Shown here piece by piece: positions 32,981 to 42,551 of a stretch of 52,929 nucleotides of DNA (position 1 is the first letter of the stretch; every line of letters starts with the position of its first letter). The translations under genes and the position numbers were made by a program. The notes under the pieces are model-generated. The model had not been told where the DNA came from. It searched no databases and worked only from the letters and a program-made list of their open reading frames with translations. The DNA comes from Fusobacteriaceae bacterium (GTDB lineage: Bacteria; Fusobacteriota; Fusobacteriia; Fusobacteriales; Fusobacteriaceae), in the NCBI GenBank assembly GCA_017984315.1, contig JAGNZR010000007.1, forward strand, positions 1-52,929. Reading direction: 5' to 3'.

Positions 32981-34912
32981 ATGGGTGCAAAAATAAAAAA
33001 AGAAGAGGAAATTAAAGTTGAAAATGATGAAATTATTGTTTTAGAAGACAATGATATTGAAGATGAAAAATTATTAGAAGCAGATGTTGATTCTTTTAAT
33101 ATTTCTACTTCAGGAGCACTTAGCAGTGATATAAAAAAAATGGAAATCAAATTAAATGAAGTTCCTGATATTGAAGTTAGAGAAGTTATAATAAAAAAAA
33201 CAGGGAATTTTTTAAATTTAAAAGATAATATTATTAATATACCTATAGAGATGTTGATATTTCCTTTTTTTACTCCTCAAAAACAGAATAAAAGAATAAA
33301 TTTCCAATATACTTTTGAAGATATGGGAGTTAGCATGCATTGTACTTTGATTGCAAAAAATTCTGCTGACAAAGTTTTTCAACCTTCAATATTTGAAGAA
33401 AAAATTTATACATATTTAATATCTATGTATGAAGGAAAAAAAGATGCTGATGATGATAATGAGTATATAGATTTTGAAATTAATGATTTTATTGTTAATT
33501 TTATTGGGAATAAAATGAATAGAACTTATTATACAAAAGTTGAGCAAGCTCTTAAAAATTTAAAAAATACAGAGTACCAATTTGTTGTTTCTAATCATAC
33601 AAAATTAGGACAATACAAATTCGAAGATGAAGAGTTTAAGCTTTTAACTTACCAAAAATTAAAAATTGGAAAAAAAATATATTATAGAGTAACACTGAAT
33701 AAAAATATTAGAAAAAAAATAAAAGATAAAAGATATATAAAATATAACTCTAAAACTTTAGTTGAGATGATGAATATAGATCCTATAGCTGCAAGGATAT
33801 ATAAATATATAAGTCAGATGAGATATGATAAGAACAGCAACATCATAAATATAAGGACTTTAGCAGCTATCATCCCATTAAAAACAGAGCAAATAACAGA
33901 AAGAGTAAGTAAAAATGGAGAAGTTAAAAACTATGTTTTATGTAGGTTGAAACAAGTTTTAGGAAGGATAGAGAAAGCTTATGAGATCTTAATGGATTTA
34001 AAATATATAAAATCATATGAATCAACTTATAATTCTAAAGAAAATACATACTATATAAAATACTTCTTTAATGCTGAGAAAGATGGAACTTGCCATATTT
34101 CTGAGTATATAATGAAAAATGCACTAAAAAATAAAGCTAATTTAATTGAAGCTAAAGAGAGTTCTAAAAGTGCCAGTTTTGAATCTAAAAAAGATGAAGA
34201 GGTTCATGTAATTGAAAAAACAAACAGTAAGCCTAAAGCAAGCAAAAAAGTTCCACAATTTGAATTCCCTGATACTGTTGTAGAAAAAATAAAAAAAGTT
34301 AAAAGAAATAGATTTGTTAATAAAGCATGGGATAAAAGAGCTGAAAATAAAATTCAAACAACTTTTATAAGATATGGAGAGGAGTTTACTTTAAAACTAT
34401 TAAATGAAGTTTATAAAAGTTTAAATAGCCAGATTACACTGTCCTTAGTTCAATATTTAAATGGTGTAATTAATAATATGTTGTCAGAAAATAAACCTAC
34501 TGTTGTTAAGAAAAAAGAGGAAAACTTAACTCTTTTTGGAAATTTTGGTTCAACATCTGAAGCGTCAAATCTTAATAAATTAACTAAAACAGGGATAAAA
34601 AGGGCTGCTAAAACATTTGTAAATACAGGGATAGCAATGACACCGATAAAAAAAGATGAAGAGATAAAAACTTTAAAAGATTTTATTACTGAGGATATAC
34701 ATGAAAAGAAAGCAGGTGTCTTTGGTGCTAAATATGATGATTTAGATGAATACGAAAAATTAAAAATAGAGGACAGAGCTATAAAATTATGTTGTAGTGA
34801 AACTAATATGCCGGAAAAAACATTGTTAATAGTAAAACAAAAATTAAAACCAGCATATGAAAACACCATAAAAAAGTACATTGAAAGACTTTTAAATGAA
34901 GATTCATTTTAA
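32981..34912 (+). CDS. RepA-like (RPA-family) replication initiator at the dnaA locus
   Basis: A 643-residue protein that replaces dnaA-dnaN in the usual rpmH/dnaA-dnaN-yaaA-recF-gyrBA order. Layout: acidic N-terminus (1-60); a core of about 85-360 that begins MLIFPFFTPQKQNKRINFQY and contains FEEKIYTYLIS, MNRTYYTKVEQALKNLKNT and MNIDPIAARIYKYIS (267-281), the pattern of winged-helix plasmid initiators of the replication initiator protein A/TrfA kind; a lysine-rich linker; and helical C-terminal parts (about 415-515 and 580-643). There is no Walker A or B motif, so it is not DnaA. GGGGAG precedes the ATG. Its role in chromosomal replication is inferred from fold resemblance and position only. 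Confidence 0.72.
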   Translation: MGAKIKKEEEIKVENDEIIVLEDNDIEDEKLLEADVDSFNISTSGALSSDIKKMEIKLNEVPDIEVREVIIKKTGNFLNLKDNIINIPIEMLIFPFFTPQKQNKRINFQYTFEDMGVSMHCTLIAKNSADKVFQPSIFEEKIYTYLISMYEGKKDADDDNEYIDFEINDFIVNFIGNKMNRTYYTKVEQALKNLKNTEYQFVVSNHTKLGQYKFEDEEFKLLTYQKLKIGKKIYYRVTLNKNIRKKIKDKRYIKYNSKTLVEMMNIDPIAARIYKYISQMRYDKNSNIINIRTLAAIIPLKTEQITERVSKNGEVKNYVLCRLKQVLGRIEKAYEILMDLKYIKSYESTYNSKENTYYIKYFFNAEKDGTCHISEYIMKNALKNKANLIEAKESSKSASFESKKDEEVHVIEKTNSKPKASKKVPQFEFPDTVVEKIKKVKRNRFVNKAWDKRAENKIQTTFIRYGEEFTLKLLNEVYKSLNSQITLSLVQYLNGVINNMLSENKPTVVKKKEENLTLFGNFGSTSEASNLNKLTKTGIKRAAKTFVNTGIAMTPIKKDEEIKTLKDFITEDIHEKKAGVFGAKYDDLDEYEKLKIEDRAIKLCCSETNMPEKTLLIVKQKLKPAYENTIKKYIERLLNEDSF

Positions 34913-34922
34913 ATAAAAAAAA

Positions 34923-34960
34923 TGGAAGTTTGATAGAAATATCACACTTCTTTTTTTTTT
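34923..34960 (+). terminator. Rho-independent terminator of the RepA-like gene
   Basis: GAAGTTTGATA and TATCACACTTC pair with one mismatch around GAAA, followed by ten Ts. Confidence 0.9.
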
Positions 34961-35032
34961 AAAAATTAGCTGATAATGTGAAGTTTTGTAGTAAAATCAG
35001 ATAATTAAAAACTATACATTTTATTAAATTTA

Positions 35033-35079
35033 TGGTATTATTTTTAAATGAAGCATGCTATTTTTGCTATAAAAAATAG
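35033..35079 (+). promoter_or_regulatory. Promoter and small hairpin upstream of yaaA-recF
   Basis: TGGTATTAT (35033-35041) is an extended -10 element. Downstream, CTATTTTT (35058-35065) and AAAAATAG (35072-35079) form a hairpin next to the yaaA ribosome-binding site, which might modulate translation. Confidence 0.45.
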
Positions 35080-35099
35080 TGTTTTTAGGGGGGGAAAAA

Positions 35100-35318
35100 T
35101 TGGATATAATAACTATAAAAACAGAGTTTATAAAACTAGATCAATTTTTGAAATGGGTTGGAGTTGTAGAGAGTGGAGTAGATGCTAAATACTTCATTCA
35201 AGAAGGGATGGTTTTTGTTAATGGTGAAGTAGAGACAAGAAGAGGAAAAAAACTTTACCCTGATGATAAAGTTAAATTTCAAGATCATGAGTATATAATA
35301 AAAAAAATGGATTTTTAA
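35100..35318 (+). CDS. yaaA: S4-domain RNA-binding protein YaaA
   Basis: A 72-residue protein made of one S4-like fold: IKLDQFLKWVGVVESGVDAKYFIQEGMVFVNGEVETRRGKKL is the family pattern. It is the small gene found between dnaN and recF in many Firmicutes; it probably binds RNA or the ribosome. The frame is open from a GTG at 35079, but this lies before the AGGGGGGG site; the TTG at 35100 is chosen. Its presence here marks the dnaA-dnaN-recF locus even though dnaA and dnaN are missing. The gap to recF is 22 bp. Confidence 0.9.
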   Translation: MDIITIKTEFIKLDQFLKWVGVVESGVDAKYFIQEGMVFVNGEVETRRGKKLYPDDKVKFQDHEYIIKKMDF

Positions 35319-35340
35319 TTAATTTTAGTGGAGGGGGAAA

Positions 35341-36429
35341 TTGGAGTTAAAGATAGTAAACTTTATAAATTTTAGAAATTTAGAAGATTATAGTCTTAAT
35401 ATTCCAGATGGAATTACTCTTTTTCACGGGAAAAACGGACAAGGAAAAACAAGTGTTTTAGAAGCTATCTATTTTGCAGCAACAGGTAAAAGCTTTAGAA
35501 CAGCAAAAATTCAAGAGTTAATTAAATACAATAAAGAGAAGTGTGGAGTTTTTCTTTTGTATAAAGATAAAATAGATGAAAAAACCATATCTATAAAATT
35601 TTCAGACAAGAAAAAGGAGTTTAGCTATAACGGAAAAAGGATAACATATGATGACTACTACGGAAAATTAAATGTAGTCTCTTTTATTCCAGAAGATATA
35701 GAGTTAATAACAGGAGCTCCTAGCATAAGAAGAAAATTTTTTGATGAAGAGATCTCTCAAGGTGATGAAGAGTATTTTAAAAATATAAAAGATTACTCTA
35801 AGATTCTAAAAATAAGGAACCACTATTTGAAATCAGGAGTTTATAAAGGTGATATTTATGAAGTTTATGAAGAGGAGTTTATAAAACTTGCTGCAAAAAT
35901 CATAAAAAAAAGGTTAAATTATATAAAAAATATAGGGATAATTCTTAATTTAAATTATAGAAAAATTTTCGATAATAAAAAAGAGTTAGGGATTAAATAT
36001 GTTTCAGAAATAGGTTATGATAAAAAAGATACACTAAATTCTATAGAGGAAAAAATAAGAGATAGTTTGAAAGAGAGAGCCTTTCAGGAAAAAAAATATG
36101 GCTATACTCTTGTAGGTCCTCAAAAAGATGAATTTAGATTTTACTTAAACGATAAAGATGCTAAAAGTTACTCTTCCCAAGGGGAGAAAAAATCAATCGT
36201 TTTTGCACTAAAACTTTCTGAGATAGATATGATATTTAAAGAAAAAAAGGAGAAACCTATATTCATAATAGATGATATCTCCTCTTATTTTGATGAGAGC
36301 AGAAAACAGAGTATATTAACTTTTTTAAAAGGCAGAGGGGTTCAGCTTTTAATAAGCTCAACAACTGAGATAAAAATAGATTGTAAGGTTCTTAAAGTTG
36401 AAAATGGTGTTGTGTATGATAGAGATTAA
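35341..36429 (+). CDS. recF: DNA replication/repair ATPase RecF
   Basis: A 362-residue SMC-like ATPase that helps load RecA at single-strand gaps. Walker A HGKNGQGKTSVLEAIYFAATG at about 30-50, the ABC-type signature YSSQGEKKSIVFALKLSE near 290, and Walker B FIIDDISSYFDESR near 315 are visible. The start is TTG, supported by GGAGGGGG. Its end overlaps the following DUF721 gene. Confidence 0.97.
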   Translation: MELKIVNFINFRNLEDYSLNIPDGITLFHGKNGQGKTSVLEAIYFAATGKSFRTAKIQELIKYNKEKCGVFLLYKDKIDEKTISIKFSDKKKEFSYNGKRITYDDYYGKLNVVSFIPEDIELITGAPSIRRKFFDEEISQGDEEYFKNIKDYSKILKIRNHYLKSGVYKGDIYEVYEEEFIKLAAKIIKKRLNYIKNIGIILNLNYRKIFDNKKELGIKYVSEIGYDKKDTLNSIEEKIRDSLKERAFQEKKYGYTLVGPQKDEFRFYLNDKDAKSYSSQGEKKSIVFALKLSEIDMIFKEKKEKPIFIIDDISSYFDESRKQSILTFLKGRGVQLLISSTTEIKIDCKVLKVENGVVYDRD

Positions 36430-36706
36430 AAATACTTGTGATATTATAGATGAAGCTTTAAAAAAGAGCAAAAAATTAAGAGAAGTATATTTAAAAGCAA
36501 GATGGAGTGAAGTTATAGGGGATTCTTTGGATAAAAGATGTTTTCCTTTAAAAATAGTTGTGGGTTGCCTTTATATAATTGCAGATACAAGTTCTGTAGC
36601 TAATTATTTGAAATTATCTCAAGATAACATCATTTTTAAAATTAATAATATTTTTAAAAGTGAAGTTGTAAAAGATATAAAAATAAAAATAGGTACATAT
36701 AAATAG
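36416..36706 (+). CDS. DUF721 protein, DciA-like helicase loader
   Basis: A 96-residue protein of the DUF721 family: WSEVIGDSLDKRCFPLKI and GCLYIIADTSSVANYLKL follow the family pattern (W..vvG..l.....P..l..g.L.v.v.ss..a..L). DciA proteins of this family help load the replicative helicase in bacteria without DnaC/DnaI. The start is uncertain: ATG 36416, ATG 36404 or TTG 36398 are possible, all inside the recF end, and no clear ribosome-binding site is seen, so translation is probably coupled to recF. Its position between recF and gyrB is common. Confidence 0.8.
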   Translation: MIEIKNTCDIIDEALKKSKKLREVYLKARWSEVIGDSLDKRCFPLKIVVGCLYIIADTSSVANYLKLSQDNIIFKINNIFKSEVVKDIKIKIGTYK

Positions 36707-36734
36707 AGATAAGATAAGAGTTTTGGAGGAATAA

Positions 36735-38657
36735 ATGGATAATTATCAAGCGGAAAATATAACGGTATTAGAAGGTTTAGAAGCTGTAAGAAAAAGACCA
36801 GGGATGTATATTGGAACAACATCTGAAAGAGGGCTGCACCATTTAGTATGGGAGATAGTAGATAACGCTGTAGATGAGGCATTAGCTGGTTATTGTGATA
36901 AGATAACTGTTTCTATACTACCGGATAACATTATAGAAGTATCAGATAACGGAAGAGGTATTCCTACAGGGATTCATCCAAAATATGGAAAATCAGCATT
37001 AGAGATAGTTTTAACTGTACTTCATGCTGGTGGAAAATTTGAAAATAATAACTATAAAGTTTCAGGAGGACTTCATGGTGTTGGGGTTTCAGTTGTTAAC
37101 GCCCTTTCTACATGGTTAGAAGTTATTGTAAATAGAGATGGAAAAGTATGGTATCAAAAATATGAAAGAGGGATCCCTCAAGAGGATGTAAAGGTTATAG
37201 GTGATGTTGCTGATGGTACAACAGGGACTACAGTAAGATTTAAGCCAGATGGTGATATTTTTGAGACTTTAGTTTATGACTTTGGAACTCTTCAGACAAG
37301 ATTAAAAGAGTTAGCTTATTTAAATAAAGGGCTGACTATTAATATAAAAGATATAAGAAAAGAGGATAAAGAGAAACATAAAGATGAGACACTGAAATTT
37401 GATGGTGGTATTGTAGATTTTTTGAATGATGTAGTGGGAACAGAGACTTTAAGAATAGTTAAAGATCCTATCTTCATGTCAGGGGAACAGGATGGAGTGA
37501 TAGTTGAGATCTCTATGCTGTATACAGTTAATCAATCTGAAATTATTTATTCTTTTGTAAATAACATCAATACACATGAGGGTGGTACTCATGTAAGTGG
37601 TTATAGAACGGCTTTAACTAGAATAATGAATGATGTTGCAAAAGATCAAGGTCTAATAAAAGATAAAGATGGAAAGCTCCAGGGTTCTGACGTAAGAGAG
37701 GGTATTGTAGCTATAGTTTCTTTAAAAATACCGGAGCCTCAATTTGAAGGTCAGACTAAAACTAAATTAGGTAACTCAGAAGTTACAGGGATAGTCTCTT
37801 CTGTTGTTGGTGCACACTTAAAGATGTATCTAGAAGATGCCCCAGCTATAACAAGAGGGATAGTTGAAAAGATATTGAACTCAAAAAAAGCAAGGGAAGC
37901 AGCTCAAAGAGCAAGAGAGTTAGTTCTTAGAAAATCAGCATTAGATATAGGATCATTACCTGGTAAATTAGCAGACTGCTCATCTAAAAATGCAGCAGAG
38001 TGCGAAGTATATATAGTTGAGGGAGATTCAGCAGGTGGATCTGCAAAACAGGGTAGAGATAGAGCTTTCCAGGCGATACTGCCACTTAGAGGAAAAATTA
38101 TAAATGTGGAGAAATCTGGTCTTCACAAAGCCTTAGAAAATAATGAGATAAGATCCCTTATAACAGCTTTTGGAACAGGGATTGGAGACAATTTTAATAT
38201 AGAAAAATTGAGATACGGTAAAATAATAATAATGACAGATGCCGATGTTGATGGAGCACATATAAGAACTCTTATACTGACATTTTTTTATAGATACATG
38301 GTAGATCTTATACAGAGTGGAAATGTATTTATTGCCCAACCGCCGCTTTATAAAGTATCAGCTGGAAAAACAGTTATTTATGCATACAGCGATAAGCAGA
38401 TGAAAGATATTGCTGTAAATTTAGAAGCAGAAGGGAAAAAATATACTCTTCAAAGATATAAAGGATTAGGAGAGATGAATCCAGAGCAATTATGGAGTAC
38501 TACAATGAATCCTGATTCAAGAACATTATTAAGAGTAACAATAGATGATGCAAGAGCTGCTGATATGCTTTTTGATAAACTGATGGGAGATAGAGTTGAA
38601 CCTAGAAAAGAGTTTATAGAAGAGCATGCAGAGTATGTAAAAAATCTAGATATTTAA
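36735..38657 (+). CDS. gyrB: DNA gyrase subunit B
   Basis: ATPase subunit of gyrase, which puts negative supercoils into DNA. The 640-residue protein has the GHKL ATP site ([37 protein letters not shown]), the [11 protein letters not shown] region of the transducer domain, and the TOPRIM domain with [18 protein letters not shown] and [11 protein letters not shown]. It ends with the short GyrB tail ([13 protein letters not shown]...). The insertion found in proteobacterial GyrB is absent. TTGGAGGAAT precedes the ATG. Confidence 0.99.
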   Translation: MDNYQAENITVLEGLEAVRKRPGMYIGTTSERGLHHLVWEIVDNAVDEALAGYCDKITVSILPDNIIEVSDNGRGIPTGIHPKYGKSALEIVLTVLHAGGKFENNNYKVSGGLHGVGVSVVNALSTWLEVIVNRDGKVWYQKYERGIPQEDVKVIGDVADGTTGTTVRFKPDGDIFETLVYDFGTLQTRLKELAYLNKGLTINIKDIRKEDKEKHKDETLKFDGGIVDFLNDVVGTETLRIVKDPIFMSGEQDGVIVEISMLYTVNQSEIIYSFVNNINTHEGGTHVSGYRTALTRIMNDVAKDQGLIKDKDGKLQGSDVREGIVAIVSLKIPEPQFEGQTKTKLGNSEVTGIVSSVVGAHLKMYLEDAPAITRGIVEKILNSKKAREAAQRARELVLRKSALDIGSLPGKLADCSSKNAAECEVYIVEGDSAGGSAKQGRDRAFQAILPLRGKIINVEKSGLHKALENNEIRSLITAFGTGIGDNFNIEKLRYGKIIIMTDADVDGAHIRTLILTFFYRYMVDLIQSGNVFIAQPPLYKVSAGKTVIYAYSDKQMKDIAVNLEAEGKKYTLQRYKGLGEMNPEQLWSTTMNPDSRTLLRVTIDDARAADMLFDKLMGDRVEPRKEFIEEHAEYVKNLDI

Positions 38658-38740
38658 TAGAGTGAAATTAATAGGTTATAAAAATAAAAACATATGTATA
38701 TGATGATTAATAAAATGTTTTTTAAGTTGGAGGGAAATTA

Positions 38741-41278
38741 ATGTCGAATAGTATTACAAATTCAATAGATGCTGTAAGTAATAGATATATAGAAGATGAG
38801 TTGAAACAGTCATATTTAGATTACTCAATGAGTGTAATAGTAAGCAGAGCTTTACCGGATGTAAGAGATGGATTAAAACCAGTTCATAGAAGAGTACTTT
38901 TTGCTATGAATGAAATGGGGATGACTTATGATAAGCCACATAAAAAATCTGCAAGAATAGTGGGAGAAGTTTTAGGTAAATATCACCCACACGGAGATTC
39001 ATCAGTTTATAACACAATGGTAAGAATGGCTCAAGAGTTTAGTTATAGATACCCTCTTGTAGATGGACATGGAAACTTCGGTTCTATAGATGGAGATTCA
39101 GCGGCAGCAATGAGATATACTGAAGCTAGAATGTCTAAAATCACAGGGGAGTTATTAGAGGATATAGATAAGAACACAATAGATTTTAGAAAAAACTTTG
39201 ATGACTCTTTAGACGAACCAACTGTTTTACCAGCTAAAGTTCCACACCTTTTAATTAACGGAGCAACAGGGATAGCAGTAGGGATGGCAACAAATATACC
39301 ACCTCATAATTTAGGAGAGGTGTGTGATGGTGTTTTAGCTTTAATAGATAACAAAGATATAACTCCTGCAGAGCTTATCCATTACGTAAAAGGTCCAGAT
39401 TTCCCAACTGGGGGGATAATAGATGGAACTAAAGGGATCTATGATGCTTATCTTACAGGTAGAGGCAGAGTAAGAGTAAGGGGAAAAGTTGAGATAGAGG
39501 AAGGTAAAAACGGTAAAGTTTCCATTATAATAAAAGAGATCCCTTATCAGTTAAATAAAGCTAGTTTAGTTGAAAAAATTGCTGAACTTGTAAAAGAGAA
39601 AAAGTTGACAGGGATTACAGATTTAAGAGATGAATCTGACAGAGATGGTATAAGAGTTGTTATTGAGGTTAAAAAAGGTGAAGAGCCTGAACTTATCCTT
39701 AATAAACTTTACAAATATACTGAACTTCAAAATACATTCGGTATAATCCTTCTTGCTCTTTCAAATAATATACCTAAAGTGCTTACTTTAAAGCAGATTT
39801 TAGAAGAGTACTTGAAGCATAGATTTGAAGTTATAGTAAGAAGAACAAAATTTGATTTAGATAAAGCTGAGAAAAGAGCTCATTTATTGCAAGGTTTTAT
39901 AATAGCTCTAGAAAATATAGACAGAATAATAGAGATTGTTAAAGGATCTCCAGATTCTAACTCAGCTAAAGATAATTTAATAGCTAAATACTCTTTTAGT
40001 GAAGCACAGGCTAAAGCTATATTAGAGCTTAGAATTCAAAGATTGACAGGTATGGAGAGAGAAAAAATCGATTCAGAATATAAAGAGATTCAGACTTTGA
40101 TAATAGATCTTCAAGATATATTAAACAATGATTCAAGAGTATATACTATTATAAAAGAGGATCTTATCTATATTAAAGAAAAATACTCTGATGAGAGAAG
40201 AACTCAAATAGAAGCTGAGAGATTAGATATAAATGCAGAAGACCTTATTAAAGATGAAAATGTTATTATAACAATAACAAATAAAGGTTATGTAAAGAGA
40301 ATGGAAGTATCAAAATATAAAGCTCAAAAAAGAGGTGGAAAGGGTGTCTCTACTCAAAACACTGTTGAAGATGACTTTGTTGAGAAGATATATTCGGCGT
40401 CTAACCTTAACAGCTTAATGATATTTACTGATAAAGGTAGAGCATTTAGTTTAAAAGTATATGAGATACCTGATTTCTCTAAGCAGTCGAGAGGAAAGCT
40501 TATTGCTAATATAATAAAATTAGAAGAGAATGAGAAAGTTCAATCTATAATAAAAGTTGCTGAATTTTCAGAGCATAGAAGCATCATATTTGCCACAAAA
40601 AAAGGGATAATAAAGAAAACGAGTCTAGACGAGTTCAAGCATTTAAGAAGCAATGGTATAAGAGCCATAAAACTTAAAGAGGATGACGATATTATTTATG
40701 TTGGTCTTATGGATGACGAAAAAGATCAGATGTTTATGGCAACAAAACAGGGAAATGCAATCAGATTCCCAATGGGTGAGATAAGAGAAATTGGAAGAAA
40801 TGCTTCTGGAGTAAAAGGGATCTCACTGAAAACTGGTGATGAAATTGTTTCTGCTTCTATTATAAAAGAGGAAGCTACAATCTTAACAGTAACAGAAAAT
40901 GGATATGGAAAACGTACGAGAATAGAGGAGTATCCACTTCAAGGTAGAGCAGGAAAAGGTGTAATCAATATCAGATGTAACTCTAAAACTGGGGTTGTTG
41001 TTTCAGTAACTCCAATAGTTGAAGAAGAGGAAGTAATGGCAATTACGTCTTCAGGAATAGTTATAAGAACTCCTGCACATCATATCTCTATCTATGGTAG
41101 AGCAACACAAGGTGTAATGATAATGAGAATTGCAGAAGAGGAAAAATTAGTTTCTATAGCTACAGTTCAAGCAGAGCCAGAGGAAGAATTTTTTGATTTA
41201 GAAATAAATGAAGAGGGATCTGTAAAAGAGGAAGCTGTTGATGTTGAATCAGAAATTCCAGATGGTAATAACGAGTAG
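38741..41278 (+). CDS. gyrA: DNA gyrase subunit A
   Basis: Cleavage-and-reunion subunit of gyrase. The 845-residue protein has the N-terminal breakage domain with the active tyrosine at residue 126 (AAMRYTEAR), and a C-terminal beta-pinwheel with the GyrA box QKRGGKG, which distinguishes it from ParC. In the quinolone region, residues corresponding to E. coli Ser83, Ala84 and Asp87 are Ser87, Ser88 and Asn91. The tail is acidic. TTGGAGGG precedes the ATG, 83 bp after gyrB. Confidence 0.99.
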   Translation: MSNSITNSIDAVSNRYIEDELKQSYLDYSMSVIVSRALPDVRDGLKPVHRRVLFAMNEMGMTYDKPHKKSARIVGEVLGKYHPHGDSSVYNTMVRMAQEFSYRYPLVDGHGNFGSIDGDSAAAMRYTEARMSKITGELLEDIDKNTIDFRKNFDDSLDEPTVLPAKVPHLLINGATGIAVGMATNIPPHNLGEVCDGVLALIDNKDITPAELIHYVKGPDFPTGGIIDGTKGIYDAYLTGRGRVRVRGKVEIEEGKNGKVSIIIKEIPYQLNKASLVEKIAELVKEKKLTGITDLRDESDRDGIRVVIEVKKGEEPELILNKLYKYTELQNTFGIILLALSNNIPKVLTLKQILEEYLKHRFEVIVRRTKFDLDKAEKRAHLLQGFIIALENIDRIIEIVKGSPDSNSAKDNLIAKYSFSEAQAKAILELRIQRLTGMEREKIDSEYKEIQTLIIDLQDILNNDSRVYTIIKEDLIYIKEKYSDERRTQIEAERLDINAEDLIKDENVIITITNKGYVKRMEVSKYKAQKRGGKGVSTQNTVEDDFVEKIYSASNLNSLMIFTDKGRAFSLKVYEIPDFSKQSRGKLIANIIKLEENEKVQSIIKVAEFSEHRSIIFATKKGIIKKTSLDEFKHLRSNGIRAIKLKEDDDIIYVGLMDDEKDQMFMATKQGNAIRFPMGEIREIGRNASGVKGISLKTGDEIVSASIIKEEATILTVTENGYGKRTRIEEYPLQGRAGKGVINIRCNSKTGVVVSVTPIVEEEEVMAITSSGIVIRTPAHHISIYGRATQGVMIMRIAEEEKLVSIATVQAEPEEEFFDLEINEEGSVKEEAVDVESEIPDGNNE

Positions 41279-41302
41279 TATAAAACTTTTGGAGGGGTAA
41301 AA

Positions 41303-42064
41303 ATGAAAAAAGCCTTAGTTTTATTTGGAAATGAAGAAAATACACATAATTTAATAAAAAGCTGTATCTATTTAAAAGAGAGATTTGGGTACAGTTTAAA
41401 TGCAATCTTAGTAAGAGATGTAATGACTGAGACTATAGCTGTAGGTCAGGGTTTAATAACAGATGTAAGTTACCCACTTTTCGTAGAGGATATGTTAAAA
41501 ATAGAAAAAAATGAACTGAAGTTTTTAATTAAAAAATTGGATGAAGAAAAACTAAAAATAGATTTAACTTATGAAGTTGGGATTATCAAAGAAACTATAA
41601 GAGAGTATATGAAGAGTTATGATTTATTAGTTGTAGGCAAAGGTGTAGTTGCTTCAGATGTTCTAATGGATGTTTTAAAAGAGAATTATAAAGCTACTTT
41701 GATAATAGGGGAAGAGGAGTTGAAGTTCTCAGATATCTATATAGCTAATGACGACAGTGTGGAAGTTAATAGAAGCTGCTATAGTTTTATGAATGATTTT
41801 CCAGAGATAAAAGAGTTTATCTCAATTCAAGAAAATTCTGATGAAGAAAATATACTTGATGAATATATTACTTCAAAAGATAAAAAAGTAGAAATAAAGA
41901 AATTTTCAAATGCAGATAGTCTAGTGGAATTTTTTAACAATGTTGAAAAAAATGGCGTAACAATTATGGGAAATCTTAGCAGAAACTACTTTATTGAAAA
42001 AATAACAGGAAGATCAGGATTAAAAATATTAGAAAAAGCCAAAATGGCATTATATATAGGTTAG
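41303..42064 (+). CDS. Hypothetical protein with a Usp-like fold
   Basis: A 253-residue cytoplasmic protein. The first half (KKALVLFGNEENTHNLIKSCIYLKERFG... SYDLLVVGKGVVASDVLMDVL...) resembles one universal-stress-protein domain with alternating strands and helices; the second half may be a degenerate copy. No ATP-binding G-2x-G-9x-G motif is convincing. I do not know its function. It follows gyrA by 24 bp, with GGAGGGG before the ATG, and precedes a phosphodiesterase gene by 12 bp, so it is probably co-transcribed with both. Confidence 0.6.
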   Translation: MKKALVLFGNEENTHNLIKSCIYLKERFGYSLNAILVRDVMTETIAVGQGLITDVSYPLFVEDMLKIEKNELKFLIKKLDEEKLKIDLTYEVGIIKETIREYMKSYDLLVVGKGVVASDVLMDVLKENYKATLIIGEEELKFSDIYIANDDSVEVNRSCYSFMNDFPEIKEFISIQENSDEENILDEYITSKDKKVEIKKFSNADSLVEFFNNVEKNGVTIMGNLSRNYFIEKITGRSGLKILEKAKMALYIG

Positions 42065-42076
42065 GAAAATTTTAAT

Positions 42077-42535
42077 ATGAAAATTTTAGTTATAACTGAT
42101 TCTCATGGAGAGTTATCAAATATAATCAATGCTTATGAAACGGAGCACCCTGATATTATTTTATCTGCTGGAGATTGCTATGATGATATCAAAGAGTTAA
42201 GCTACATTTATAATGATTTAAAATATGAAAGTGTAAGAGGAAATTGTGATTATTTTACAGATATCCCTGATCAAAATAGACTGCTTCAACTAGAGGGGCA
42301 AACTATATTTCTGACTCATGGGCATTTATATGGTGTAAAATTAAGATTGGATGAATTAGAGAGACAATCTCAAAAATTGTGTGCAGACATTGTAGTATTT
42401 GGACATACACATAAACCGTATTTAAATAAATTAGATAACGTAATCTATTTTAATCCTGGAGCCATGAGAGATGGCAGATATGGAGTAATAACCATACACA
42501 AAGATGAAGTTCAGTGTTTTCAAAAGCAAATTTAA
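42077..42535 (+). CDS. Metallophosphoesterase of the YfcE/MJ0936 family
   Basis: A 152-residue phosphodiesterase. The metal-binding motifs are complete: TDSHGE at the N-terminus, SAGDCYDD, RGNCDY, LTHGHLYG and FGHTHKP. Family members hydrolyse small phosphodiesters in vitro; the natural substrate is unknown. The ATG has a modest AGGA site. The gene lies between the Usp-like gene and pheS, 16 bp before the pheS start. Confidence 0.92.
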   Translation: MKILVITDSHGELSNIINAYETEHPDIILSAGDCYDDIKELSYIYNDLKYESVRGNCDYFTDIPDQNRLLQLEGQTIFLTHGHLYGVKLRLDELERQSQKLCADIVVFGHTHKPYLNKLDNVIYFNPGAMRDGRYGVITIHKDEVQCFQKQI

Positions 42536-42551
42536 ATTTTTTGGAGGAGTA

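Noticed and set aside
32981-34912. DnaA or DnaD-type protein at the dnaA position
   Set aside because: No Walker A/B or DnaA C-terminal helix-turn-helix signature is visible, and the core pattern (FPFF, DPxAARIYxYI) fits RPA/RepA-type initiators better.
38741-41278. Topoisomerase IV subunit (ParC) instead of GyrA
   Set aside because: The GyrA box QKRGGKG is present and the gene follows gyrB in the usual order.
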